From Argentina anserina (lineage: Eukaryota; Streptophyta; Magnoliopsida; Rosales; Rosaceae), in NCBI RefSeq assembly GCF_933775445.1, contig NC_065877.1, positions 14,260,001 through 14,324,000 of the forward strand: a stretch of DNA of 64,000 nucleotides. Direction: 5' to 3'. The position numbers were made by a program, and so were the translations under genes. How positions within the stretch are numbered: the first letter of the stretch is position 1; every line of letters starts with the position of its first letter. The notes under the pieces are model-generated. The model was not told where the DNA came from. It did no database searches and saw nothing but the letters and a program-made list of their open reading frames with translations. Positions 50,560 through 62,631 of the stretch are shown here, in pieces.

Positions 50560-51632
50560 CCTTCATTAAGGATTGCTAGTTTCCTCTTGGTAAATCCAAA
50601 TCCATTGTCATGATCCTTGTGTCATTCTCTTGTTTCTTCAATCGTAACTCTTCTTCCGCCCTTGCTTCTTTCCACTTTTGAATGTCTATGTACTCCGCAT
50701 AATAATTAAGCTCACTTTCATTATGGGCTAGCCTCTTGGTATGCCATTATGCTTGGTCACTTGCAATGGTATGCAAAACCTCCACTCGTTGCTGAATAGG
50801 AGTCTTACCATGTTTCTTTTGGCGCCTAGCTTCCTTTGCCGCCTTGGTTCCCATTGGTCTAGGTAGACTCGATAGAGCTGCCGTGTTGCTTTGAGGTGTC
50901 TCATTCAATTGGTCGTCATCCAAATTGATGGTTGGAGATGATTCAGTTGTGGAAAGAGTACCATGGTAACTACTTGCATATGGAGATGAAATAGTAGGTA
51001 GCACCGCAACGAAAGATGGATGATCTTTAACTATTTCCTAACATTCAAAGTGTGTAAACTTTTTCTTCTTGACATTATAATAACATGATTGAGGTTGTCG
51101 TTTTTGATGTAAAAAGCTTATATTAAGTACATATTTAATTACATAATTAAAATAAATTGGATAAAATAAATAATGTAACAAATTAGATATATTAAAACAA
51201 ATAATGTAAATAATGCTACATATTTAAACAAATTAGATAAAACAAATAATGTAAAAAATTAGATATATTAAAACAAATAATGTAAACAATGCTACATATT
51301 TAAATAAATTAGATAATATAATTCATATAATCAAATAAAAATTATAATATATGATAAAACAATGTACTTACTTCGTTCATTAGCGAAGTGCCGCTAACTA
51401 TACGTTGTCTTAACGCCGCCAAACATTCGCCACATTTTTGCAAGAGTAGCTTGAACTTGTTGTAGTGAGAAGCGAGCGCGATTCGGGTCCTCGGCTCTTT
51501 CAGAGGTTTTTCACCAGGTGCTAGCACCCAATTTTGCATATAATCGGCATGAATTGTCTCCCACAATTTATCCCTTTTTTGTTTGTTACCGTCATATTCA
51601 TCAATACTATGACGGACAAAAGAAATGCACAT
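50560..51632 (-). pseudogene. PIF/Harbinger ORF1 (Myb/NAM-associated-like) pseudogene
   Basis: Companion protein gene of the element, read opposite to the transposase. 51632-51342 gives a trihelix/Myb-like segment (KRDKLWETIHADYMQNWVLA, TRIALASHYNKFKLLLQKCG). After an AT-rich, probably intronic stretch, 51004-50747 gives a Ser/Pro linker with RPMGTKAAKEARRQKKHGK, a pattern common in NAM-associated ORF1 proteins. A TAA directly after HTIASDQA interrupts the frame, which continues as WHTKRLAHNESELNYYAEYI to a terminal PRGN near 50568. The upstream start lies at or before 51632. It is degenerate but still recognisable. Confidence 0.65.
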
Positions 51633-52247
51633 TTGTAAATATTTGGAAGGAAGCCAATGGGTGCCTATTATTTTGGAAAAAAATGCTAAACAAAATGAGA
51701 GATGAGATGGAGGAAGATGTGAAATTTACTGTGCACAAATTGGTGTGAGTTGATCAAATATTGAAGTAGTATTTATAGGTACATTTTTGGGAGAGTTTTG
51801 AAAATTTTGGAATTTTTAACTATTTTTTGAGTTTATATCAGTTCTGATCAAATAGTAACCGTTGCCTATTAATTCTGACCGTTAGATTGAAATTTTCTGA
51901 TTCAAAATGGAAGGCCCAGATCTATTATACCGTTGGCCCATTCGGTAAGCCACGTGTCCGCCATTCATTGGCTCGTTAAATTTTTTTAATCTTTTACTGG
52001 CGCGTGACAGAAAAAAAAATTGCCCCGCGCTTAACGTCGCCCACGGTCGTGGGCTCCACCAGGCGGTCGAGCAATCGCAGGAGCAAACTTTGCTCGAGTG
52101 GAGGGGCGAGCAAACCGTTTCGGTTGACTGGGCGAGCACCTCTCGTCCGGTGCGAGATTGAAAATCGGTTTGCTCGAGTAAACTGATCGATCCCCGTCGC
52201 TGCTCGAGCACCAGCTCCTCCACTGCTCGCCGGTGCGGATGCTCTGA

Positions 52248-53171
52248 GAGAAAGTTGTTAAAGCGTTTAGTAAACTGTTTTGGAAAGTGCTATGAGAGCA
52301 AAAAAATTATTATTTGTGTTTGGTAAGTTGTAAACAAAAAGAGCTTTTAGTATGTATAATTACCAAAATGTTAATAAATGTTTAAAGTGTTATTAAAATG
52401 GACAAAATGATTCATTCAACTTTTAATGTGTATATTAATTATATGAATTATACATTATAGGGTATTCCAATTGTTAGTATAATTATTGCAATTGTTTTGG
52501 TTATACATTGTTTGAACCAAATAAAAATTTTATGTTAAAACACTTAAATTTTCAACAAAATTCATCCAGAATATTACACAAAAATATTTATCCACCATAA
52601 TTAAATAAAACCCAATTTATGGGCATGTAATATTTATGAAAGATTAAGGACAAAATGGGTTGCCCATAAAATTTCATTAAAAACACTGTAGCTCGGTGTT
52701 TTTGTCAAAAGCCACTTTCAAAAGTTACCCTCTCCTAGTTTTTCAATTTCAACTGTTGCCAAAATCAATTTGAGTCAAAAATATCTTTAGAAAAGTTTAC
52801 CAAACATCATCAATTGCTTTCAAAAACTAAAACAGCTCCAAAAAAAGATATAAAAGTTGTGTCAAATTGGCCCTTCATTTCATTGTAGACCTCCAATTAA
52901 TTGCAGACTTTCTTTTATTTTTGATGAGGAAAAGTGTAACCCACGTGGCTTAATGCCTCAATATGAATGAAATACACCACAATTTATAGTTGTGTATACC
53001 TTCTACATGTCACACATTCAATACCACACACCAAACAATGGTCTCACTCTCGCATAAAAGCATGTGGACGCAACTAAGGTGGTGGCTCAAAGACGAAAAT
53101 ACCCTTGAAGCACCACCCACACATCTTTCATTCCCTCTTTCTCCTCCAAAATCTCCAGTCCACATTTTCCC
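52248..53171. other. Intergenic, fibrillin promoter
   Basis: AT-rich, no coding frame. The end nearest 53172 carries a short CT-rich leader and should contain the fibrillin gene promoter and 5' UTR. Confidence 0.45.
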
Positions 53172-53764
53172 ATGGCGACCTTACAGAGCCACCTCTCTGC
53201 GATTTCGGCGATCGGCTCCTGCTGCTCGTCTTCGTCGTCTTCCTCCTCATCCTCTCTCTCTTCGGCCGCGTCTACTTCACTGGTCTCCATCGCCAGGTGG
53301 CCGCAGTCCGGCCGGAAACTCCCCGGCGACCGGAGGCGGAGTCCCCGGAGGTCCCTCGTCCGAGCGATGGTTCAGCAGACCGTGCCGGGAGCTCCGGCGG
53401 CTTATGCTAAGGAAATGGAGCGGCTCTCCGCTAAAGAATCACTTCTTCTCGCCGTGAGTATTAACATTTTCGATTCTTGAATTGATTTCAACCTAATTAG
53501 CTCATAATTTGTTGGATTTTAATATGCTTAATTACGTTCACTTAGCTCAGGTAGCTGCCTTAATTAGGTTCATACTTTTCAACCTTAGTAATATATATAT
53601 GATCAAATGTGAGGTAGGTTTTGGTTGTTCAGATTATGCTGCTAAGTACAATTTTAAACTCTATAATGAGCTTTGAAATTCGAATTGATGCAGTTGTGCT
53701 CAAATATTGAGCTCCATTCAGCAGTATCCATCTTTACATAGTGTTGGACTAGTAATGTATTATA

Positions 53765-53808
<44 letters not shown>

Positions 53809-56800
53809 AAAAGATTGTTTTGGTAACTCAAAATTTTCATCTGATCATTACAATTGAATGTTGGAATGTTTTGTTTCAGTTTAAGGATGCTGGGGGATTT
53901 GAGGCTTTAGTCAGTGGAAACACGACAGACATGCAGCGGATTGATGTCAATGAGAGGATTACTGCTTTGGAGAGGGTCAATCCGACACCGCGCCCTACAA
54001 CGTAAGCTACCGTCTTAAATGAAGCATTGCCGTATTTCTGTGCTTTGGATGACTTGTTCACTTGTTCGTTCAGCTTCCCAGGTCACCCTTTTTGGAAGGA
54101 CGATGGAACTTTGAGTGGTTTGGGTCTGGAAGCCCAGGTCTATTTGCTGCTAGGTTTCTATTTGAGTAAGTGTTTTTTTTTATGTCATGTCATATATGAA
54201 GTTGATTAATGTAGGTTGCAAAAGGTTTACTTGTCTTCAGTTATTTGATATTAGAACTAGCTTATTATCGAGGAAATGCCTCTCTCTCTACAGGAGATTT
54301 CCTTCAACATTGGCCAGTTTGTCAAAAATGGACGTACTCATCAAGGACGGGAATGCAAAGATTACAGCAAACATGAAAATATTGAACTCGGTATCACATT
54401 TTTTCTGTAAAAAATACATATAGATAAAGAAGTACACTAGCATGATTGTTGTATTCAATTAATCTTAGTCTGCGAAATCACATCTATATTCACAGCTCTA
54501 GCATGATTTATACTGGATACCAAACTTGGCTGGGTCAGAAACTCATATATTAGGCTCTAGAGTTGGTCCTGTTTGCATTAGATCTTTGGCTTCCTTGTCC
54601 AAGTGATTGAATTACAGTATCACAACATCAATCTGTTTTGAAAAGAAATTGCATATTTGCATCATGTCTTCGTCCTTTTTCATAGACTCTTAGGAAGTTG
54701 AGCAATTATCTATGTTTGGTCTTTACAATTATTGGTGTTTAATTTTAAGTTTTGCGAGAGAGGGAGAATAATTTTGGTGATATGACTGATAGTCAATACC
54801 TATGTTGCAATGTCTATTTAGGCATGATGTTACATATTATTTAGACATCACTGTTTGTATGTCTGTTCTGTTTAAGTTTGACGAATAAAACTTATGTGAA
54901 CATTTACACTGAGCACTTTCTGATTTGTTGCAGATAGAAAGCAAATTTTCTCTGTCAACGAAGTTGTCTGTGGAGGGACCAGTTAGAATGAAAGAGGAAT
55001 ATGTTGAGGGGCTTCTTGAAACACCAACAGTTATCGAAGAAACATTACCGGAACAGCTAAAAGGTGCACTTGGTCAGGCAGTAAACACAGTGCAACAGCT
55101 TCCTGTTCCAATTAAGGATGCTTTTTCCAGTGGACTGAGAGTTCCTTTGAGTGAGTTTGATATTCTTCTTGTCCCTTTATTTTGTTATCCTAATTGCACA
55201 ATGATATATCTAATCCAAATGTAATGTCAGCATAGTATTTTCTCTGTTGTTATCGGGTTCTACGTACTAACAAAATTTACAAAATTTCGGAAAAGTGAAA
55301 CTTGGGAATTAATCTCAACTCTAAGAAATTCCTTTCATGTTTGTTATATGCTATGTAGCACCGACACTTCTAAGGCTGGAGTGTCGGAGTGTCCGACACT
55401 TCCCTGACACGCCACATGGCGTGTCAGTAATATTGACTTTTCCGACACTTCCCTGATACTTTGACCGACACGCCACATCATCATTTTAGATAAAAAAACA
55501 TAAAACAAAACAGAATTAACCCAAAGTTTGTTTCAGCCCCATCGTTCCTTTCTTCTTTCCTTAAATTTATTTCTTTTGAATTGTTATGCAATGAAATGAA
55601 CTTAAATCCCTTATGCATTATTTCATGTGTTATATATTTCTTTTATGCATTAATAAATATATTGAATTATATATAAATTGCCGTGTCGACGTCGTGTCGG
55701 TATCTAGGTTTTTTTAATTTGCCGTGTCGCAGTGTCGCACCGTGTTGGTGGCGGTGCTACATAGGTTATATGCTCTGTTTTTTTTTTTGAAGTTAGGTTA
55801 TATGTGGTGGAATATACTACTACTAATTAGGGTACAAATTGTTTTGAGTTCTTATGCCGCAGAAAAGGTTAAAGAACCTTTTGTCCTTGTGCTGCTTGTG
55901 ATCTCCGTCTGCATAAGGCCAATGCCAGTCATGATCTTCTGGAAATACTGCTAAAGACTTGGTTAAATATTATATCCTTGCTATGTTGCTATGAATTTAT
56001 GAAAATACAGATGATTATAAAAGTCAGAATATATTCCTTTTACAATAACTCCCTTTCCAATTGTCTACTATTAATTAAATTACAGGTTGGGGAAATTAAC
56101 AGAGCTATAACAGTTGCTTTTCTTGAAAAATGAATGTGCATCTTTCCCTTCCCTAATTCCCCATTCTTTTGTAAATGTGTTGGAGATAATTGGTGGAACT
56201 TCTTATGGGGCACAATTATTGATAAGAACATTAACAATGATAGATAATATTATGATTCCTCAAAATAGTTTTGTCTATCTATGAGATTGTCCCGCTGATT
56301 GGGAATATTAAAAGGTCATCTGATTATCCACGTTGCTGTTTAGGCTTTAGCCAACTATCCCTCATGTCATAGTCATTTAGTAATCATCTTAGAAGTTAAA
56401 ACCACCAAGTCCTGCCATCCCATGTTACTCTCTCTCCCCCAATAAGTAGTCTTTGGGTAGGAGTTACTGTGTGCCTCTGATGGTTTAACTAGACCAAGAG
56501 ATTGAAATTTAAATGATAAAAGATTGAGGACCTGTCCTCGATGATAGTTAACTAGACCAAGAGATTGAGAACGTATACATGTAATGTTCTTCAAAGGAGA
56601 AGAGCACAATGTTGTTAATTTCTTATTGGTGCATTTTATGCAAAGCTCAGGGGGAATGATCTGATCATGTGCTTGTGCATTGTGAAATAGCTAATTTCTT
56701 ATGGAAGGAGGTTATTTAGGGAGGCAAGAGTGGACGGGACAACTCCTTTTTTAGAGGATCCAGGACAACTCCATTAGAAAGTAGTGGATTTGCTAAAAAG

Positions 56801-58887
56801 AAAATTTTGTAGCTTTTGGTAAAGGGAATCAGTCAAGAATCCTTTGCTGTTCTGGGCTCCTACTACTTTTAAGGAATTTAAGGATTATATTTTTTCTTCT
56901 ATTATTAGCTGACAAGCAGCTGTAGTGTCCCCAAGCTTTGATTTAGCATTAATACATGATCTGCTAAGCCTTTAGCCTTAACCGCCTTCTTTAGTTATTT
57001 AAAGCGGACTCCTTGTCCGTCTCCTTATCCTTTGCTTTTTGTTTCAATAAAAATCTGTTTCTTTAAATAAATAAATAAAAGTTTGATACTGTTTTAGTTT
57101 CTATATATATATAAGAGCATTATGACATTCAGATGCATCCTCACATATCAAATGACGAATTTATTGAATGTATGATTTATTTGGGGTGGGTCCGGGTGTG
57201 GGTGTTGGTGTGGGCGTGGGCAGATGTGGTGTTGTCATCTTGTAACAGCTTTTTGCAATGCCATCTTAAGTTATGACATTCTATAGAAAGCTTCATTCAA
57301 TCTTATACAGGAGGGATAAAAAAAACTTTTGTTTACTGATTTCATTTCATATTTGCCACTATCACCTGGTTCTAATAATAAATCCATGCCAAGTGTACTT
57401 CTCTTTGTTCAACTATTTGGATTATTTTGTGTCAATTATTTATGTCACTTGCAGTCCCTGCTGATGCTCCATTGTACATGATAAAATATTCCAAGTTAAC
57501 CTTTCATAATCTATTTTTATGTTAATTTAGTCTATTATTACCTATCTTTCACTGCATTATGCTAAGCTCTACTTTGTGCCTGCAGCTGGAGCTTTCGAGA
57601 GACTCTTCATGATTTCCTATCTTGATATGGAGATACTGGTAGGTATTCTACTGCTTAGTATTTTTGTGGTTTAGTTTAAATATTTAAACATTACATGTGT
57701 TTCTCAGACCAAAAGAAAAACATTACAATTGTTTTGGTGATCTTATTGATGGTTAGCAGAAATGGATATGTGCATAGAAAATAATTAATGTATACCGTAA
57801 GACTTCCCTACCAAACTTTGGGGAACTTACAGTCGGGGTTTTATTTATTTTTTAATGACAAATATTGGTTTAAATTTTTTGTTGATGACTTTATTTTGTA
57901 GATGCAGATAAAAACATTTCTTTTGTTTTTTTCATGGAAAAATTTCGTTGTGGATCTTCAATCAGGATAGTCCATTCCTCTTGTGGGGAAATTATTGAGA
58001 CTTTGGTAATTTGTTTGAGTAAACTGGTCTGAAAATGCCTTCGATACTTTCTTATAGAGGGTTAGACTCATACCTGATGCATTATAGTTTCATCTTAAAA
58101 CTGTCAGATGAGTTTAGATATTGTTTTTCCTAGATAACTCTGACTTTGCATGATAGAATATTCACAAAAAGTCAATGGTAATGCCATGCTGAGCTTTTTG
58201 CTTGTTTTTACAATTGTCTTAGCTTTAATAATAGATAAAATAAGCATTTACTCCCTGCCCTTGGACTTTTGCGTAACCTTTGAATTTAAATGTAGTTTAG
58301 CAAGAACTTGGCAGTCGAATATGTAGATGCTATACCACTATGTCAATCCTAACTCTCTTCACTATTCATTTTCTTTCTGGGCGGTGGAATTTTTATAATG
58401 ACCACTATCTATTGCTCTTAATCAATCTTGCTTAGCACAGCAAGATTCTAAGACTTTGGTCTACCCCAAGAGATGCACACTTTTCCTACAAATCTTTGCA
58501 GAGTTTTATGAGAGGTCAAACCTTAGACATATCATTCTTGAATCATCTGCTTCATCCAATTTTCAATAATATTATGCTTTCACTCGTTATACAATATACT
58601 GTGGAGGCACCAGTTCTTTTAGTACAAAGCAGGGATGTTGTGTCTTTCAGCTGTAGGTTCTTATAAATGGAAGTGGCAAGATATTATTCTGTGATGGACA
58701 TGACAAGATGACATTGAATTTTAAATATTGAAATGACTGCACATTTTAATACATTAGCAGGTTCTGAATTTTGCTTCTAACTTTAATACAGATTATAAGA
58801 GATGCTGCTGGAGTTCCTGAAATACTGACAAGATTAGATTTACCCTCATCTCCACTGGCAGAAACCGTCCCGGAGTATGAGAGCTAA
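53172..58887 (+). CDS. Plastid fibrillin / plastid-lipid-associated protein (PAP13-like)
   Basis: Plastid fibrillin (PAP family), binding lipids in plastoglobules or thylakoids. Exons 53172-53453, 53880-54001, 54082-54165, 54294-54390, 54934-55150, 57586-57638, 58792-58887 join in frame to 316 residues. A Ser-rich N-terminus (long Ser run, about 1-65, basic) is a typical chloroplast transit peptide. The PAP domain follows: KDAGGFEALVSGNTTDMQRI, GRWNFEWFGSGSPGLFAARF, KDGNAKITANMKILNS, VEGPVRMKEEYVEGLLETP, LGQAVNTVQQLPVPIKDAF, FERLFMISYLDMEILIIRDA. The last block is the usual C-terminal fibrillin signature. The sequence fits the PAP13 (At2g42130-like) subgroup from memory. Intron 1 has a TTA microsatellite; intron 5 has a hAT MITE and a probable LINE fragment. 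All exons look intact. Confidence 0.93.
53766..53807. repeat. (TTA)n microsatellite in fibrillin intron 1
   Basis: About 14 TTA/ATT trinucleotide units upstream of exon 2. Confidence 0.93.
55351..55764. mobile_element. hAT-type MITE in fibrillin intron 5
   Basis: 13-bp perfect terminal inverted repeats CTATGTAGCACCG (55351) and CGGTGCTACATAG (ending 55764), flanked by the octamer GTTATATG at 55343-55350 and 55765-55772. An 8-bp duplication is diagnostic of hAT elements. The 414-bp body is non-coding and rich in internal GTGTCGG/CCGACAC motifs in both orientations. Confidence 0.88.
56600..57090 (+). mobile_element. Possible LINE 3'-end fragment in fibrillin intron 5
   Basis: A degenerate frame around 56660-56720 reads SDHVLVHCEIANFLWKEV. 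This resembles the zinc-binding HxxxHC...W block found after the reverse transcriptase of plant L1-like LINEs. The segment ends in an A-rich AAATAAATAAATAAAA tail near 57065-57079. Stops are frequent and no reverse transcriptase core is present. Confidence 0.35.
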
Positions 58888-61800
58888 AGGTGCTTTTATG
58901 TATGGGAACTACACTTTTTCTATTTTGTAGAGTTCACTTTCAAATGATAGTTACATTTCATCCTTCTTTCTGAATAAGATTTTGCTCTTCTTCTAATTTT
59001 CCTTGATATCTTGCTAATTTTTGTTAGTAATTGATGATGGGGAAAAAACCAAATAGCCCCAAGTAATCACCAAAGAAAATTTTAATAACAAAAAAATAAC
59101 CAGCTGTGTGAGATGTTCCATCTCAGTAAAAATTCTAGTCAACTGACCAAGATTGAGTGTTGTTTGTAGCTCTCTTAAAGATTTTAATTATGTATTTGCT
59201 CTTAATTATAATCTAGAGATTTACTGGATAAGAACAAGGGGACTCTTTGAATATCAAGGTTTGGTGTGAAGTGTGAACAAGCTTGACTATATTGCACCCA
59301 CGCTGATTGACATTATAATGTGCTTTCTTCTGCTGTCTTACTGGTTTCGTTTCTTGCCGCCTCACAAGCTTTTGCCTTTACATCACCTGGAAGGACATCT
59401 AAATATTTTCAACAGTTTTATTTTTTATATTGGTTTTCCGATTCCTTACCGCATGTCGAAAAACCCTTTCTTACTCCATATTAATCCTCTTGCACTTCCG
59501 ATATATGTATGTGATAGGCCATCTGAAGCTTATGGAGTGCATATTCCATAGCCTTGACACAAATAAACAATCTCAACTCCTTTCGTTTCATTTTGAAGCG
59601 TTAACATTTATTTGCCAATCAATTTCTTTAGAGTAATGGTTGTTTTACTGGAAGTTAGCTGTTCTCAAAGTTCTGATATCATTAGTCATGAAAGAAGGTT
59701 TGATATAGCATTTCGTGTTTGGTATCAAGTGAAAAATTGTGTCTGTTTTTCGATGTCCTGCTACCACTGATCCTCCGTTTGGCATTCAGTCTCTGACATG
59801 CTAGCGTTTCTGAGAGTATGCGATGGCTGTATGCAATAGTTTCGTGTACCGATGTGCATAAGGGAACTCCAATCTGATTCTGGTATCAATCGTTGTCTTC
59901 TGAAGGCTTGACTCTTGGTATACGGTCGTTATAGACCAACAGATGTGCGGTATTTTAGCATCATAGTTGCAGTAATGGTGGTTCGAGACTTTGAGTCGTA
60001 CCTGTCATCTTTAATTTAGGGTTCAATGATTTAGAGGGTAATCATGCCACTTAAGATATTAATATTCCATGTTGCACATAAACATTTAATTTTAATGTTG
60101 ACTTTCCGCGGCTGTTTCTTAGTCAACTTTTTAACCCTCTGCTGCAAAACTCAAAACGACAGATTCACAGCTCTTGGTGAATAGAAAGAACTACGGTTCC
60201 AACTAGACGATATGCTCATTGCTTCTGTATTCCTACTTCCAAGATATTTATATGTAAGGATATTAGGGTAAAGGTTTACATTTTTAACATTTTTTTTCAA
60301 TCAACTATTCAGAGGTTTACATTACACCATGGTATCAAAATAAATTTTATAAAAAAATTAGGTCTAGTGTTCTTGCAATAAATCTCATGTCATGTGTTCT
60401 CTTAGACTTTTACCTCTTTATACCCATTCTGGCCTGATTCCTTTTAAGTATCTAAGTGCTAGGTCCCTCTCTACGGCCGGCCTATATACATACATGATGT
60501 TACTTGGAATTATACGTATATTTTGTGTACCTTTCCGTACATCCACTGATTCCAGTCACATATGGACATATGGTTGAGAAGATAAAATCTATTGATATTA
60601 GGAAAAAAAATTCATATACAAAAATCATCTAAATCGTCACTACTTCTCACTTGGACATTTTTTATGGGTTTTCAATACTTTTTGTTAATGTAAGATTATC
60701 ATGGAGGCTAATACACTTAGTTAGTTTATTAATGAGGGTTAGCTTGACACAAGAAGTATAGTGGTTCACCTCTCTCTCTTGACCCTCTCTTGTGGTAGGC
60801 TATGTCCACTTGAATCCACTAGTAGTGGTTCACCCCCCTCTAAGTGAGATGAGGGGTCCCTTTTGTAGGTGAGGAAACCCCTTTTATTTACATATTCTTC
60901 AATGTGAGACAAGTGCCCCTCTAGGCTTACTATGGAGTCATCTTGATGAGTCCGGAAAATGTGACTTTCCGGTGGTGTCTTAGTGAGTTCCGACTATCAT
61001 TGGAAAGCTTGTATGACAAAATACGCTATGGATATCATAATTGAGCCACATACTGACTTGTAGATCTGCCTAGAGAGTGATGTTTATGCTCGGTGGCATG
61101 TCATACTAGCTCTATGCTAGTAGGAGTGCCACCAACATGTCCCCCCGCAGTCCTAAGTAAGAGGAACTTCTTGCTTGGGGAGTTTATCAATCAATATGTC
61201 ACCGAACACAAGTGTCCGGGCGGTGGCATACCCCTACCATTTTTCATATCATTAAATTAGTGGACAATAAGGCAGAAGTTGATATATTTTTTCTTCTGAT
61301 AAGCAAGTGTGTATTGCAATATTGTGTTCAATACAAGAACAAATCATGGAAGTTTCTCAACAGTAGCTCCTGAATTTGGAGTCGTGCATCTGATTTTTCA
61401 TGCCAACACGATAATAAAAATGAGAACAGACAGCCTTGTGTACTTATAAATCAAAACAAATGAAAAAAAAAAGAAACTTGCATCAAATTTGCAGGGGAAG
61501 CCATCGCTACTGTTTTGCAGGTCCCAATTGCTCGATGTTGTGCAAAAGTGGTTCTCCAATGGCTCTGTGACAGACATAGCTAGAGAAAGTGAGAGAGACC
61601 TTTTAACTAGAGACAAAACAAAAAGCAGGGTGAAGGCTATCATCCAAGAAACAAAGAAACAAGTCCCTGGTTCAGCACTATTCACTTCAAAACTGCAAAA
61701 GGATGATGAAAATGAAATATGATGACCCACTTTTGCTTCTTGTTTACTTCCAAATGGAGATTGCCAACTGCAATATCTCTCTGCTTCTCTGCCAAACCCC

Positions 61801-61947
61801 AGAAAATACCCAAAAGCATATGCGCGCTCAACTTTAAACCCTTGTATTTACATAGCAAATTTAAAACCCAAGAGATTAACCACAATCCGACTTCAAGATT
61901 CATTACATTCTTTCTTCTTCTGATGAATTACTGGTACTACTAGCTAG
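58888..61947. other. Intergenic between convergent fibrillin and VQ genes
   Basis: Holds the 3' UTR of the fibrillin gene and, at the right, of the VQ gene. 60700-61260 has repeated GTGGTTCACC and C-rich TGTCCCCCCGCAG segments that look like degraded transposon sequence, without definable ends. No gene is supported. Confidence 0.45.
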
Positions 61948-62523
61948 CTACTCAAGTTGGGTGCCTTCAAAACCATGCAGCAAGTGAGAATTTGAAGCAG
62001 ACTCCAAATTGGGTAGCAGAGGAAATTCACCAAGCTCTTGTATGAACCCTTCCAAATCTGCAAACCTCTCCAGAAACCCACCTGAGTTCTCCGCATTCCA
62101 CATCATCTCCTCTTCCTTGATCACTCTCTCCGATCTCGGAAACTGCTCCAACCCCCGGAACCCAGCACCGCCGCCTCCGTTACTTCTCCCCAGCTCCATC
62201 TTCTTCACCTCGGCCATGAATGTAGTACTACTTTTCTGATGAGCTTCCAACCCTCTGCTCGGAACTCCTCCTTTCACTCTCTTCTTCTTGTTGGTCCAGC
62301 CGTCGTTTTCCGATGGCTTTCCGGTGAGTCTCTGGACTAGCTCCCGGAAATTGGCCACGTCGGTCTTGATGATCTCGGGCGCAAATATGTGGATAATTCT
62401 GATTTTTGGTTTGGGTTTTGATATCGTTTGTGAGTCACTGTGAATGGCCAAAGCATTCGAGCAAAGGCTGGGAGTTCTTGCTCCCCAAGTTTGTTTCTTG
62501 CTCATCAGCATCACCTCCTCCAT
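61948..62523 (-). CDS. VQ-motif protein
   Basis: A single-exon gene of 191 residues. The FRELVQRLTG sequence (about 59-68) is the VQ motif (FxxxVQxLTG) that binds the DNA-binding domain of group I and IIc WRKY factors in the nucleus. It is preceded by IRIIHIFAPEIIKTDVANF, the conserved lead-in of the VQ17/25-like group. KKKRVKGG about 15 residues downstream could be a nuclear signal. The C-terminal third is acidic with repeated Phe/Glu and Gly (FLERFADLEGFIQELGEF), and may be a second interaction surface. VQ genes are usually intronless, as here. A minus-strand TATATAA (62631-62625) lies about 105 bp before the start codon. The gene is intact. Confidence 0.93.
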   Translation of the reverse strand: MEEVMLMSKKQTWGARTPSLCSNALAIHSDSQTISKPKPKIRIIHIFAPEIIKTDVANFRELVQRLTGKPSENDGWTNKKKRVKGGVPSRGLEAHQKSSTTFMAEVKKMELGRSNGGGGAGFRGLEQFPRSERVIKEEEMMWNAENSGGFLERFADLEGFIQELGEFPLLPNLESASNSHLLHGFEGTQLE

Positions 62524-62624
62524 GAGACTGATGAGAGAGAAATTGTGAGAGAGAGTTAGGGGTTTGGGGAAGTTGGTGTGTATATCTATTTGTTTCTGGA
62601 ATGGAGAACAGGAGAAGTGATGCT

Positions 62625-62631
62625 TTATATA
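62625..62631 (-). promoter_or_regulatory. TATA box of the VQ gene
   Basis: Minus-strand TATATAA in CTTATATAAAGCATC, about 105 bp upstream of the VQ start codon. Confidence 0.6.

Larger units (their letters stand above)
48478..52244 (+). mobile_element. PIF/Harbinger transposon, defective
   Basis: Terminal inverted repeats GAGCATTCGCACC (48478) and GGTGCGGATGCTC (ending 52244) are flanked by the trinucleotide TGA on both sides (48475-48477, 52245-52247). The usual preference is TWA, so TGA is a variant. The 3.77-kb element carries a transposase gene (+) and a convergent ORF1 (-), the standard two-gene layout of plant PIF elements. Both are broken. Subterminal TTGCTCRAGTAAA-like motifs occur near both ends (48502, inverted at 48571, 52167), and three subterminal repeats with ATTTCCGATAAGATTTT lie at 48680-48860. 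These may bind the transposase. It cannot move by itself. Confidence 0.88.

Noticed and set aside
52004..52223. Open frames on both strands at the Harbinger right end
   Set aside because: This is the GC-rich subterminal region of the transposon with repeated TGCTCGAG motifs, not coding.
61489..61722. 77-codon open frame (+)
   Set aside because: It lies in the presumed 3' region of the VQ gene and has no known motif.
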